A stretch of DNA of 64,000 nucleotides from the NCBI RefSeq assembly GCF_030683065.1, contig NZ_JAUXMX010000030.1, forward strand, positions 1 through 64,000, given 5' to 3'. Under the pieces are notes generated by a model that was not told the origin of the DNA, ran no database searches, and was given only the letters and a program-made list of their open reading frames with translations. Source of the stretch: Pseudomonas sp. Lineage in GTDB: Bacteria; Pseudomonadota; Gammaproteobacteria; Pseudomonadales; Pseudomonadaceae. The position numbers and the translations under genes were made by a program. This document shows positions 57,290 to 64,000 of the stretch, in pieces; position 1 is the first letter of the stretch; each line of letters opens with the position of its first letter.

Positions 57290-58324
57290 CTACAACTCCG
57301 CGACCGGCTCCTGGCCCAGGCACGGCGCGCCGCCGAGTAACGGCTGACGGGCCAGGAATTCCAGTGCCGAGACCCGCCAGGATTCCTGCGCCGCCAACTC
57401 GGCGCAGCGCGTGCGATCCAGCTCCAGCGCCGCCAGGCAGGCCGCACGCAAATCTTCGCGCATCACCCCGGTCACGCCCGCCTCCAGCACATCCAATGGG
57501 CCAGGCACGGGAAAAGCCGCCACCGGCGTACCGCAGGCCAACGCCTCGAGCATCACCAGGCCATAGGTATCGGTGCGCGAGGGAAACACCAGCACGCTGG
57601 CCTGACGATAGGCTTCGGCCAATTCTGCAGTGTGCCGATAGCCGAGAAACTTCACCGCCGGGTAACGCGCCTGCAAGGCTTCACGCAGCGGACCGTCGCC
57701 GACCACCCGCTTCTCGCCGGGCAGGTCAAGGTCGAGAAAGGCCTCCAGGTTCTTTTCCGTGGCGACCCGCCCGACACACAGGAACACCGGTTTGAGCGCC
57801 CCGAACTGCTGTGCCTGCGGCTTAAACAAGCGCGTATCGACGCCCTTGCGCCACAGCAGCAGGCGCTGCAGGCCCCAGCCGGCAAACTCCGTGCGCATGC
57901 GTTCAGTGGTTACCAGCACGGCCTCGCTCGGGCGATGGAAAACGCGCAGGTAGGCATAACCCCAGCGCAGCGGCACCCAGGGCCAACGGCCCTGGATGTA
58001 CTCGGGAAAGCGCGTATGGATAGCACTGGAAAACGCCAGGCCGCGCTTGCACAGCCAGCGTCTGGCGGCCCAGCCGAGTGGTCCTTCGGTGGCCAGATGC
58101 ACACAGTCGGGCTGAAACTGGCGAATTGCCGGGCCGACCCGCCAGAGGTTCCACGCCAGCGGAATCTCCGGATACGTCGGGCACGGCCAGCTGCGAAAGT
58201 CCTGCGGCGACAGCAGTTTGACCTGATGACCAAGGCTGCGCAGTTCGCCGACCAGAGCCTGCAAGCTGGTGACCACGCCGTTGACCTGAGGTAGCCAGGC
58301 GTCCGAGACGATCAGTATTCTCAT
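57290..58324 (-). CDS. GT4-family glycosyltransferase (mannosyltransferase-like)
   Basis: A 344-residue GT-B glycosyltransferase. The N-terminal fold begins MRILIVSDAWLPQVNGVVTSLQ, the acceptor side has HTRFPEYIQGRWP, and the nucleotide-sugar site contains GRVATEKNLEAFL, VVGDGPLR and VFPSRTDTYGLVMLEALACGTPVAAF with the EX7E-type pair. Such proteins are close to MgtA/PimB and plant SQD2 and may glycosylate a glycolipid. The start overlaps the phosphoesterase stop by four bases (ATGA), so the two act together, perhaps on an envelope lipid. The exact acceptor is unknown. Confidence 0.85.
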   Translation of the reverse strand: MRILIVSDAWLPQVNGVVTSLQALVGELRSLGHQVKLLSPQDFRSWPCPTYPEIPLAWNLWRVGPAIRQFQPDCVHLATEGPLGWAARRWLCKRGLAFSSAIHTRFPEYIQGRWPWVPLRWGYAYLRVFHRPSEAVLVTTERMRTEFAGWGLQRLLLWRKGVDTRLFKPQAQQFGALKPVFLCVGRVATEKNLEAFLDLDLPGEKRVVGDGPLREALQARYPAVKFLGYRHTAELAEAYRQASVLVFPSRTDTYGLVMLEALACGTPVAAFPVPGPLDVLEAGVTGVMREDLRAACLAALELDRTRCAELAAQESWRVSALEFLARQPLLGGAPCLGQEPVAEL

Positions 58325-59145
58325 GCAGCCGGCTCGACTGCTACCAGCTGGTCGCCCAGTACCAAGGCTTGACGAGCCTGGTCATCGGCCAGCCGATACA
58401 GTTCAATATGGCCATCCAGGTGCTCAATCAAGGCCGTGCAGGACTCGACCCAGTCGCCGCAATTCATGTATTCCACATCACCCATCGGGCGAATCTCGGC
58501 ATGGTGAATGTGCCCGCAGACCACACCATTGAAGCCGCGCTTGACGCATTCATGGACGATCGCCTGCTCAAAGTCGCTGATGAAGTTCACCGCGCCCTTG
58601 ACCTTGTGCTTGAGGTAGGCCGACAGCGACCAATAACCGTAGCCGTAACGACTGCGCCAATGATTGAGCCAGCGGTTGAGCGTGAGGGTGATCTCGTAGG
58701 CCGAGTCGCCGAGAAAGGCCAACCAGCGGTGGTAACGGGTGATCACATCGAACTGGTCGCCATGGATCACCAGTAAACGACGACCATCGGCGGTGATGTG
58801 TTCGGCCTCGTCGACCAACTGGATATTACCCAGCATCAGCGACGAATAACGGCGCAGAAACTCGTCATGATTGCCAGTGACATAGATCACCTCGGTGCCG
58901 CGCTTGCTCATGGTCAGCAGGCGCCGGATCACGTTGCTATGGCTCTGTGGCCAGTACACCCCGCTGCGCAATCGCCAGCCGTCGATGATGTCGCCCACCA
59001 GGTAAATCCGGTCGACCTGATAGCGCTTGAGGAACGCCGCCAGGTGTTCGGCCTGACAATCCCGGGTACCTAGATGAACATCGGAAATCCACAGGGTGCG
59101 AACGCGTTGCTTGCGACTCGGCTTGGCGAGCTGGGCGCTGGTCAT
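58321..59145 (-). CDS. Metallophosphoesterase of the UDP-2,3-diacylglucosamine hydrolase-like family
   Basis: A 274-residue calcineurin-type phosphoesterase. Metal ligands are complete: SDVHLG (D, H), VGDIIDGW, TGNHDEF, VIHGDQFD and VCGHIHHAE. It differs from canonical LpxH by the larger cap and belongs to a second, LpxH-like family seen in Pseudomonas next to a glycosyltransferase. Substrate is unknown; a phospholipid or lipid-linked phosphate fits the neighbour. The ATG at 59145 is preceded by GGAGGCCGCCC. Confidence 0.85.
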   Translation of the reverse strand: MTSAQLAKPSRKQRVRTLWISDVHLGTRDCQAEHLAAFLKRYQVDRIYLVGDIIDGWRLRSGVYWPQSHSNVIRRLLTMSKRGTEVIYVTGNHDEFLRRYSSLMLGNIQLVDEAEHITADGRRLLVIHGDQFDVITRYHRWLAFLGDSAYEITLTLNRWLNHWRSRYGYGYWSLSAYLKHKVKGAVNFISDFEQAIVHECVKRGFNGVVCGHIHHAEIRPMGDVEYMNCGDWVESCTALIEHLDGHIELYRLADDQARQALVLGDQLVAVEPAA

Positions 59146-59259
59146 GGGCGGCCTCCGGCTGGGTTTTTACAAGCCTGCATGCCTGCGGTGAAAGCTCTGT
59201 GACGAAGCCATGGCAGTTCAATGACAGCGACCCACCCCGTCCACGGCCAGCTGCCTGCT

Positions 59260-59403
59260 AGCAGGCCGTTGAAAAATGTAGGCGAGGCAGGCAAGACAAG
59301 GCAAAAACGGCCGAGGAAGCGGAGTTTACTGGCTGTAAATGAGCATTCCGAGGCCGTTTTTAACGCCGGATTGCCAACGCAGGTAGTTTTTCAACAGCCT
59401 GCT
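59260..59403. mobile_element. 144-bp palindromic MITE-like element
   Basis: The ends AGCAGGCCGTTGAAAAA (59260-59276) and TTTTTCAACAGCCTGCT (59387-59403) are inverted repeats with one mismatch. Inside is a second nested palindrome, AAAACGGCCGAGGAA / TTCCGAGGCCGTTTT (about 59302-59316 and 59344-59358), around GCGGAGTTTACTGGCTGTAAATGAGCA. No coding sequence. This unit (…TTGAAAAACTACCTGCGTTGG…) is widely dispersed in Pseudomonas genomes. A non-autonomous transposable element is the best guess. It ends 31 bases before an AraC gene and may carry its promoter or insulate it. Confidence 0.75.
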
Positions 59404-59434
59404 AAACTGGCCGTCCTGCCACGAGGACCTTGCC

Positions 59435-60187
59435 ATGCCGTCGCTGCTCTCTTTGCGTCACTACAGCCATGAACTGCTCAACCACAGCCATGCCCATGCG
59501 CAGTTGGTCTTCGGCCTTAGCGGCCAACTGGACTTCGAAGTGGCTGGGCTGGGCAGCCAGGTGATCCGCCAGTCCCTCGCCGTGGTGCCGGCGGCGGCGC
59601 AACACGCTTGTGGCAGCAGCAGCGGCAGCCAGTGCCTGGTGCTCGATGTGCCCTCGGAGTATTGGCTGCATCAGCACCTGGGCATCCACGCAGATGCCAG
59701 CCGGCGCCTGCTCGACCGCCCCGGCGCTCGCTGCCTCAACCCGGCGCAAAGCCAGCTGGTCAGTTGGCTCGCGGCCAGCCCGATCAATGACCCGGTGATC
59801 GCCCAACAAGGCGCCGCCCTGCTGCTCGCCAGCCTGGCAAGCGAGGGTATCGAGTTGGCGAGGGTGCGAGGCTTACCGCTGGCCGCCCTGGACGCACACA
59901 TCGACCGACATGCCGCCTACCCGCTGCAGGTTGGCGACCTGGCCCGGCTGGCCGGTTTATCGGCAGCGCGTTTTCATACGCGCTTTCTCGACGAAACCGG
60001 CCAGACCCCCATGGCCTACGTGCGAAGCAGGCGCCTGCACCTGGCCCACCAGCTGCTGTGTACTAGCCAACTGGCGGTCGGCGAGATCGCTGCTCGCGTC
60101 GGCTACAGTTCGCAGAGCGCTTTTACTGCGGCTCTGCTGCGGCAATTTGGCTGCACCCCGCGCGCGTTGCGCCAGCGCCACGAGTGA
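59435..60187 (+). CDS. AraC-family transcriptional regulator
   Basis: A 250-residue regulator with an N-terminal cupin (HSHAHAQLVFGLSGQLDFEVAG…VVPAAAQHACGSS) and a C-terminal double HTH (VGDLARLAGLSAARFHTRFLDETGQTPMAYVRSRRLHLAHQLL; VGEIAARVGYSSQSAFTAALLRQFG). Regulators of this short type often control a neighbouring DMT exporter; the csaA remnant and EamA gene follow on the same strand. GAGGACC precedes the ATG, directly after the MITE-like element. Confidence 0.85.
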   Translation: MPSLLSLRHYSHELLNHSHAHAQLVFGLSGQLDFEVAGLGSQVIRQSLAVVPAAAQHACGSSSGSQCLVLDVPSEYWLHQHLGIHADASRRLLDRPGARCLNPAQSQLVSWLAASPINDPVIAQQGAALLLASLASEGIELARVRGLPLAALDAHIDRHAAYPLQVGDLARLAGLSAARFHTRFLDETGQTPMAYVRSRRLHLAHQLLCTSQLAVGEIAARVGYSSQSAFTAALLRQFGCTPRALRQRHE

Positions 60188-60273
60188 CGCGACAAAACCC
60201 GCGACTCCTGCGACAGACAAGGCCCGTGTCTCTCCTTAGACTGCATGCAGCATCAGCTAGCCAAGGACGCGTT

Positions 60274-60483
60274 ATGCAGCACATCGAATGGGCCGACTTT
60301 CAACAGGTGCAATTGCGCGTCGGCACCGGGCTGTCCGTCGAGCCGAACGACCACGCCTGCAAGCCGGCCTACGGACTAAGGGTTGAACTCGGGGCGCACT
60401 CCGAGGTGATGGTGGCCAGCATGTATGACCCGCACGACACCCGCTTCGACAAACCGCGGCCCAATGGCGCGTGCCTGGCATGA
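60274..60483 (+). pseudogene. CsaA-like tRNA-binding protein, internally deleted
   Basis: A 69-codon frame with AAGGA seven bases before the ATG. Its first half (MQHIEWADFQQVQLRVGTGL, then KPAYGLRVELG) is the N-terminus of CsaA/YgjH-type tRNA-binding proteins. The C-terminal part (SEVMVASMYDPHD…PNGACLA) resembles their last strand and RPVPNGxxLA end. The roughly 40 residues normally in between (the QITxLY and VVCVVNF region) are missing without frame change. So the gene looks like the product of an in-frame internal deletion; the OB fold could hardly form. Its stop overlaps the next start (ATGA), so it may persist only to couple translation. Confidence 0.6.
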
Positions 60484-61331
60484 CCGAGCGCAAGGCACTG
60501 CTGGCGATTCACCTGGGGGCGCTGTTGTTCGGCCTGTCGGGGATCTTCGGCAAATTGGCGAATACCACACCCATGGCCATCGTCGGCGGTCGGGCGATTT
60601 TCGCCGTCATCGCGCTGGCCTTGTTCGCCCGCCTCCTTAGCCAGGCGCACAGCCAACGTCCCAGCGCCCGCCAACTGGCCATGCTGGCACTCGGCGGCTT
60701 ATTGCTCGGCAGCCACTGGCTGACCTTCTTCGAGGCGGTCAAGGTTTCCGGCGTGGCCATCGCCACCCTTGGCTTCGCTAGCTTCCCGGCGTTTACCGTG
60801 CTACTGGAAGGCCTGCTGTTTCGAGAGCGCACGCGGCCCAGCGAGTTCGCCATGGTCGGGGTCGTCTGTCTGGGGTTGGTTCTGGTCACGCCGAATTTCG
60901 ACATCGCCAGCGAGGCCACCATCGGACTGCTCTGGGCAGTACTGTCGGGCTTGCTGTTCGCCCTGCTGTCGCTGCTCAATCGCGCCAGCACCCGCGGCCT
61001 GGACCCGGTGCAGGCCGCACTCGGCCAGAACCTCACGGTGCTGCTGTGCTTCATGCCGTTCGCCTGGCCGTTGCTGCCAAGCCTGGCGCTGCTCGACTGG
61101 TTCTGGCTGGCAATGCTCGGGATATTCTGTACCGGCCTGGCGCACAGCCTATTTGTGGCCAGCCTGCGCGTGATCAAGGCGCGCAGCGCTGCGGTGATCT
61201 TTGCCCTGGAGCCGGTCTATGGCATCACCTTCGCCTGGTGGCTGTTCAGCGAAATTCCCACCGTGCGCATGCTGCTCGGCGGCACGCTGATCATCCTGGC
61301 GATTTTCTTCTCGGCGCGCATGGCACGTTGA
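60480..61331 (+). CDS. EamA-family (DMT) transporter
   Basis: A 283-residue protein with ten membrane helices and two EamA repeats (IHLGALLFGLSGIFGKLAN…; LLWAVLSGLLFALLSLLNRAST…AVIFALEPVYGITFAWWLFSEIP). Likely a metabolite exporter under control of the AraC regulator upstream. The ATG at 60480 overlaps the stop of the CsaA-like remnant; a GTG three codons earlier is less likely. Confidence 0.87.
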   Translation: MTERKALLAIHLGALLFGLSGIFGKLANTTPMAIVGGRAIFAVIALALFARLLSQAHSQRPSARQLAMLALGGLLLGSHWLTFFEAVKVSGVAIATLGFASFPAFTVLLEGLLFRERTRPSEFAMVGVVCLGLVLVTPNFDIASEATIGLLWAVLSGLLFALLSLLNRASTRGLDPVQAALGQNLTVLLCFMPFAWPLLPSLALLDWFWLAMLGIFCTGLAHSLFVASLRVIKARSAAVIFALEPVYGITFAWWLFSEIPTVRMLLGGTLIILAIFFSARMAR

Positions 61332-61380
61332 CCACCTGGCTGGCGAGGGGTAAACCCACGCCAGCCAGGCCACGCCTCAA

Positions 61381-62190
61381 CTAGGCTGGCTTACCTTTGG
61401 CGCGCATCTTGTCGGCCATGCTGGTCATTTCGTCATACAGCAACTGCGGGTTCTTCTGCTTCAACGCCCAGGCCATCCGCCCCTGCTCATGGGGCAGGAT
61501 CATGAACGCACCCTTGGCTATCTCCTGGTAGATATAGTCGGCGATGTCCGCGGCGCTGATCGGCGAGCTTTCCAGCAACTTGCCGACCTGGGCCTTCATC
61601 GCCGGCGTCGGCCCGCGGAAGGAATCGAGCAGGTTGGTCTGGAAGAATGACGGGCACACCACATGCACACCGACTTCCTGCATCTTCAACTCGATCAACA
61701 GGCTTTCCGACAGCGCCACCACACCAGCCTTGGCCACGTTGTAGTTGCTCATCGCCGGGCCTTGCATCAAGGCTGCCATCGACGCGATGTTGACGATTTT
61801 GCCCTTGCTGCGCTCGATCAACGGCAAGAACGCTTTGCAGCCCTTGACCACCCCCATCAAGTTGATCGCGATCTGCCAGTCCCAGTCCTCCAGCGACAGC
61901 TCGCCGAAGAACCCGCCCGAGGCCACGCCGGCGTTGTTGACGATCACATCGATACCGTCGAACTTTTCTTCGCAGGCCTGCGCCAGAGCAGTCAGTTGAC
62001 TGTAGTCGCGCACGTCGCAGCGCTGGGTGAAGCCATCACCACCGGCTGCACGGACCAACTCCAGGGTTTCGGCGAGGCCCGCCTCGTTGACATCGGCGAG
62101 CGCCAGACGCCAGCCCTCGCGCGCCCAGCGCAGGGCGATTTCACGACCCAACCCGGAACCCGCGCCGGTAATCATCATGCGATTTTGCAT
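61381..62190 (-). CDS. Short-chain dehydrogenase/reductase
   Basis: A 269-residue classical SDR. The cofactor motif TGAGSGLG is at about 8-15, NNAG at about 87-90, and the catalytic Ser, Tyr and Lys are in IASMAALMQGPAMSNYNVAKAG. Its C-terminal extension (ILPHEQGRMAWALKQKNPQLLYDEMTSMADKM) matches a Pseudomonas subgroup of unknown substrate. The Asp in LADVN at the end of strand 2 favours NAD. The ATG at 62190 has AAGGCGACTTCC upstream. Confidence 0.87.
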   Translation of the reverse strand: MQNRMMITGAGSGLGREIALRWAREGWRLALADVNEAGLAETLELVRAAGGDGFTQRCDVRDYSQLTALAQACEEKFDGIDVIVNNAGVASGGFFGELSLEDWDWQIAINLMGVVKGCKAFLPLIERSKGKIVNIASMAALMQGPAMSNYNVAKAGVVALSESLLIELKMQEVGVHVVCPSFFQTNLLDSFRGPTPAMKAQVGKLLESSPISAADIADYIYQEIAKGAFMILPHEQGRMAWALKQKNPQLLYDEMTSMADKMRAKGKPA

Positions 62191-62310
62191 ATGGAAGTCG
62201 CCTTGTTGTGCGATGGAAGACAGGGCGCAGTGTAGCCAAGGAAATAATCAGCCCCACGCACCATCATGTTGCTGAATGACCAGAGCAAACTGCAGCCACT
62301 GGCAAGCCGG

Positions 62311-62676
62311 CTAGCGGCCGCGCCAACGCCAGAGCAAAAGGCCGTACACCAGCAGGTTCGGCAACACGACCAAGACCGCCAGCCACAGCTGGATACCGGG
62401 CGTAAGCCCGGCCGGGTAGATGATCGGCAGCAGGTAGTGCTCAACAAAACCAGCGCCGTAGCCCGCTTCTCCGGCAGCCTGACGCAAGGCATTTTCCAGT
62501 GGTGTCAGTGGGCACAGCCACTGCTGTGCTTCGACTGTCGCAGCCCAGAGCACGGCAGGCAGGTGCAGCCAGGCCAGCCAACGCCAGCGCAACACCAGCA
62601 CGCCACCCAGCAGCGCAAAAACAATGAACAACAGATGCACAAGCAGCACAGCATCGGCAGCCAGACTCAGGAGCAT
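62311..62676 (-). CDS. DUF2784 membrane protein
   Basis: A 121-residue protein with about four hydrophobic helices. The opening ADAVLLVHLLFIVFALLGGVLV, the CPLTPLENALRQAAGEAGYGAGFVEHYLLPIIYP core and the basic end match DUF2784. Function is unknown. The ATG at 62676 is 148 bp from the RND gene's stop; a terminator between them keeps the units apart. Confidence 0.88.
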   Translation of the reverse strand: MLLSLAADAVLLVHLLFIVFALLGGVLVLRWRWLAWLHLPAVLWAATVEAQQWLCPLTPLENALRQAAGEAGYGAGFVEHYLLPIIYPAGLTPGIQLWLAVLVVLPNLLVYGLLLWRWRGR

Positions 62677-62774
62677 GGCGTTATTCCACCTTGAGTAGGT
62701 TGAAGCTAACCCACGATAACCCCGTGGCGAGCATCAGGCGACAGCTACCGGCTCAGCGCCTGTAGGGCCGACAT

Positions 62775-62807
62775 AAAAAAACCGCGACCCTGAGGCCGCG
62801 GTTTTTT
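62775..62807. terminator. Rho-independent terminator after the RND exporter gene
   Basis: AAAAAAA-CCGCGACC-CTGA-GGCCGCGG-TTTTTT: an 8-bp stem with one mismatch and A/T runs on both sides. It lies 18 bases past the RND stop on the minus strand and can also stop plus-strand transcripts. Confidence 0.88.
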
Positions 62808-62824
62808 AGTGCTGCGCCTACCTA

Positions 62825-64000
62825 TCAGCCCTTGTTACGCAGCTTCTCCGGATTGATCAGGAAGCGCGCCAGTGCCGGCAGCAGCCAGATCGCGCCGATC
62901 ATGTTCCAGAGGAACATGAAAGTCAGCATCAGGCCCATGTCGGCCTGGAACTTGATCGCCGAGAACATCCAGGTCGCCACACCGATCGCCAGGCACACGC
63001 CGGTGAACAGCACGGCCTTACCGGTCGACTTGAGGGTCTCGTAGTAAGCCTCCTGCAACGACAGCCCTTGGCGCAGGAAGGTTTCCAGGCGACTGTAGAT
63101 ATAGATGCCGTAGTCGACACCGATACCCACACCCAGGGCAATCACCGGCAGGGTTGCCACCTTGACCCCGATACCCATGTAAGCCATCAGCGCGTTACCC
63201 AACACCGAGGTCAACACCAGCGGCAAAATCACACACAAGGTGGCGGCAATCGAGCGGAATGTCAGCAAGCACATGATGCTCACTGCGGCATAGACCGCCA
63301 GCAGCATGGTGGTCTCGGACGCTGCGATCACCTCGTTGGTGGCCGCTTCGATACCGGCGTTACCGGCCGCCAGGATGAACTCCAGGCCTTCCTTGTTGGT
63401 TTCCTTGGCGAAGTCTTCGACCACCGCAACCGCACGCTCAAGGGTTTCGGCCTTGTGGTCGTTGAGGAACACCAGTACCGGCGCCACCGAACAATCAGCG
63501 TTATACAAGCCGTCGGCGCGGGCGATGGAGTTGTTCAGCACGTCCTGGTTACGCGACAGGGTTTCCCATTTCAGGTTGCCTTCGTTCATGCCCTTGATCA
63601 CCTGGCGCGACACCGTGACCATGGAGATGGCCGACTGCACGCCCTCGGTGTTTTCCATGGTCCACATCAGCTCGTCCATGGCTGACAAGGTCTGGTGGGT
63701 CGAGCAGCCTTCCGATCCGGTCTTGACCATCACCACCAGCACATCGGAGCTGGTCGAGTAGTTGCGGATGACGAAATCGTTATCCAGGTTGTAGCGCGAA
63801 TCAGGGTGCAGTTCGGGCGCGCCCTGATCGAGATCGCCAATCTTCAGATTCTGGCCATACCAGGCACCACCGGCCAAAGCCACCACGGCAATCAGCACAG
63901 ACACCGGCGCAACCATCGGGTGGGCGCAGTTGGAAATCATACGCCAGACCGGATGGTCTTTGGCCGCCTCTTCACGGCTGACCTTGACCGCCTTCTTGCT
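62825..64000 (-). CDS. RND/MMPL-family exporter, C-terminal part (5' end outside window)
   Basis: The frame is open from the right edge (392 codons seen, beginning SKKAVKVSREEAAKDHPVWR) to the stop at 62825. The ATG at 63940 is internal, since coding similarity continues upstream of it. The visible part has a membrane helix (VSVLIAVVALAGGAWYG), a large periplasmic domain (DQGAPELHPDSRYNLDNDFV…), then five or six helices with the RND motif LPVIALGVGIGVDYGIYIYSRLE and ends …FLINPEKLRNKG. This is the second half of a hydrophobe/amphiphile-type predicted exporter (MMPL/SSD), as found in Pseudomonas near DUF1302/DUF1329 genes. Substrate is unknown. Confidence 0.9.
   Translation of the reverse strand, partial: SKKAVKVSREEAAKDHPVWRMISNCAHPMVAPVSVLIAVVALAGGAWYGQNLKIGDLDQGAPELHPDSRYNLDNDFVIRNYSTSSDVLVVMVKTGSEGCSTHQTLSAMDELMWTMENTEGVQSAISMVTVSRQVIKGMNEGNLKWETLSRNQDVLNNSIARADGLYNADCSVAPVLVFLNDHKAETLERAVAVVEDFAKETNKEGLEFILAAGNAGIEAATNEVIAASETTMLLAVYAAVSIMCLLTFRSIAATLCVILPLVLTSVLGNALMAYMGIGVKVATLPVIALGVGIGVDYGIYIYSRLETFLRQGLSLQEAYYETLKSTGKAVLFTGVCLAIGVATWMFSAIKFQADMGLMLTFMFLWNMIGAIWLLPALARFLINPEKLRNKG

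Overview
The window is chromosomal DNA from a Pseudomonas (sensu lato) gammaproteobacterium. The evidence is the GC-rich sequence, the serC-pheA-hisC-tyrA/aroA-cmk-rpsA supra-operon with its fused TyrA-AroA, the mtnA/mtaD-ubiG-mupP-yciK block, the gbuR/gbuA guanidinobutyrate locus, a cyaB-type adenylate cyclase and REP-like palindromes of Pseudomonas type. I cannot name the species from sequence alone. There is no rRNA, tRNA, prophage, transposase or CRISPR array that I can support; this is mostly conserved backbone with small accessory additions.

Layout. 1-6778: N-terminal part of a LapA-type giant adhesin (minus strand, cut by the left edge), divergent from its type I secretion system lapE-lapB-lapC. 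7080-9686: a DTW-domain tRNA modification enzyme and an Aer-type aerotaxis receptor. 10088-18351: regulator gbuR divergent from gbuA, then a YjiH-like membrane protein, a ThDP decarboxylase, an NTF2-like protein, an NCS1 permease and an MBL-fold hydrolase; this set fits guanidino-compound (arginine transaminase route) catabolism. 18433-20473: a 44-codon gene preceded by a perfect ANR/FNR box, then aceK. 20678-30066: a DMT exporter and the aromatic amino acid/serine supra-operon ending in cmk and rpsA. 30252-39468: gyrA, methionine salvage genes mtnA and mtaD, ubiG, mupP, yciK and a diguanylate cyclase.

39679-49978: rluB with a 12-residue tandem repeat tail, scpB, scpA, trpS, a PA2779-like protein, yciO, rnm, yciI (with yciB apparently lost beside it) and a Cpx-type two-component system with a Spy/CpxP-like protein. 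50044-57066: a nitroreductase, two tandem trkH paralogues, an AraC-family regulator, an Mpo1-like protein and cyaB. 57290-64000: a GT4 glycosyltransferase coupled to a metallophosphoesterase, a palindromic MITE-like element, an AraC regulator followed by a shrunken CsaA-like gene and a DMT exporter, an SDR, a DUF2784 protein and the C-terminal part of an RND/MMPL exporter cut by the right edge.

The points most worth following are the ANR-box small gene at 18433-18666 (a likely homologue of the P. aeruginosa PA1414/sicX locus), the in-frame 36-bp minisatellite in rluB, the internally deleted CsaA-like gene, the missing yciB, the (AAC)10 tract before the NCS1 permease, the MITE-like element at 59260-59403 and the tandem trkH pair. 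No wholly new multi-gene system is evident.
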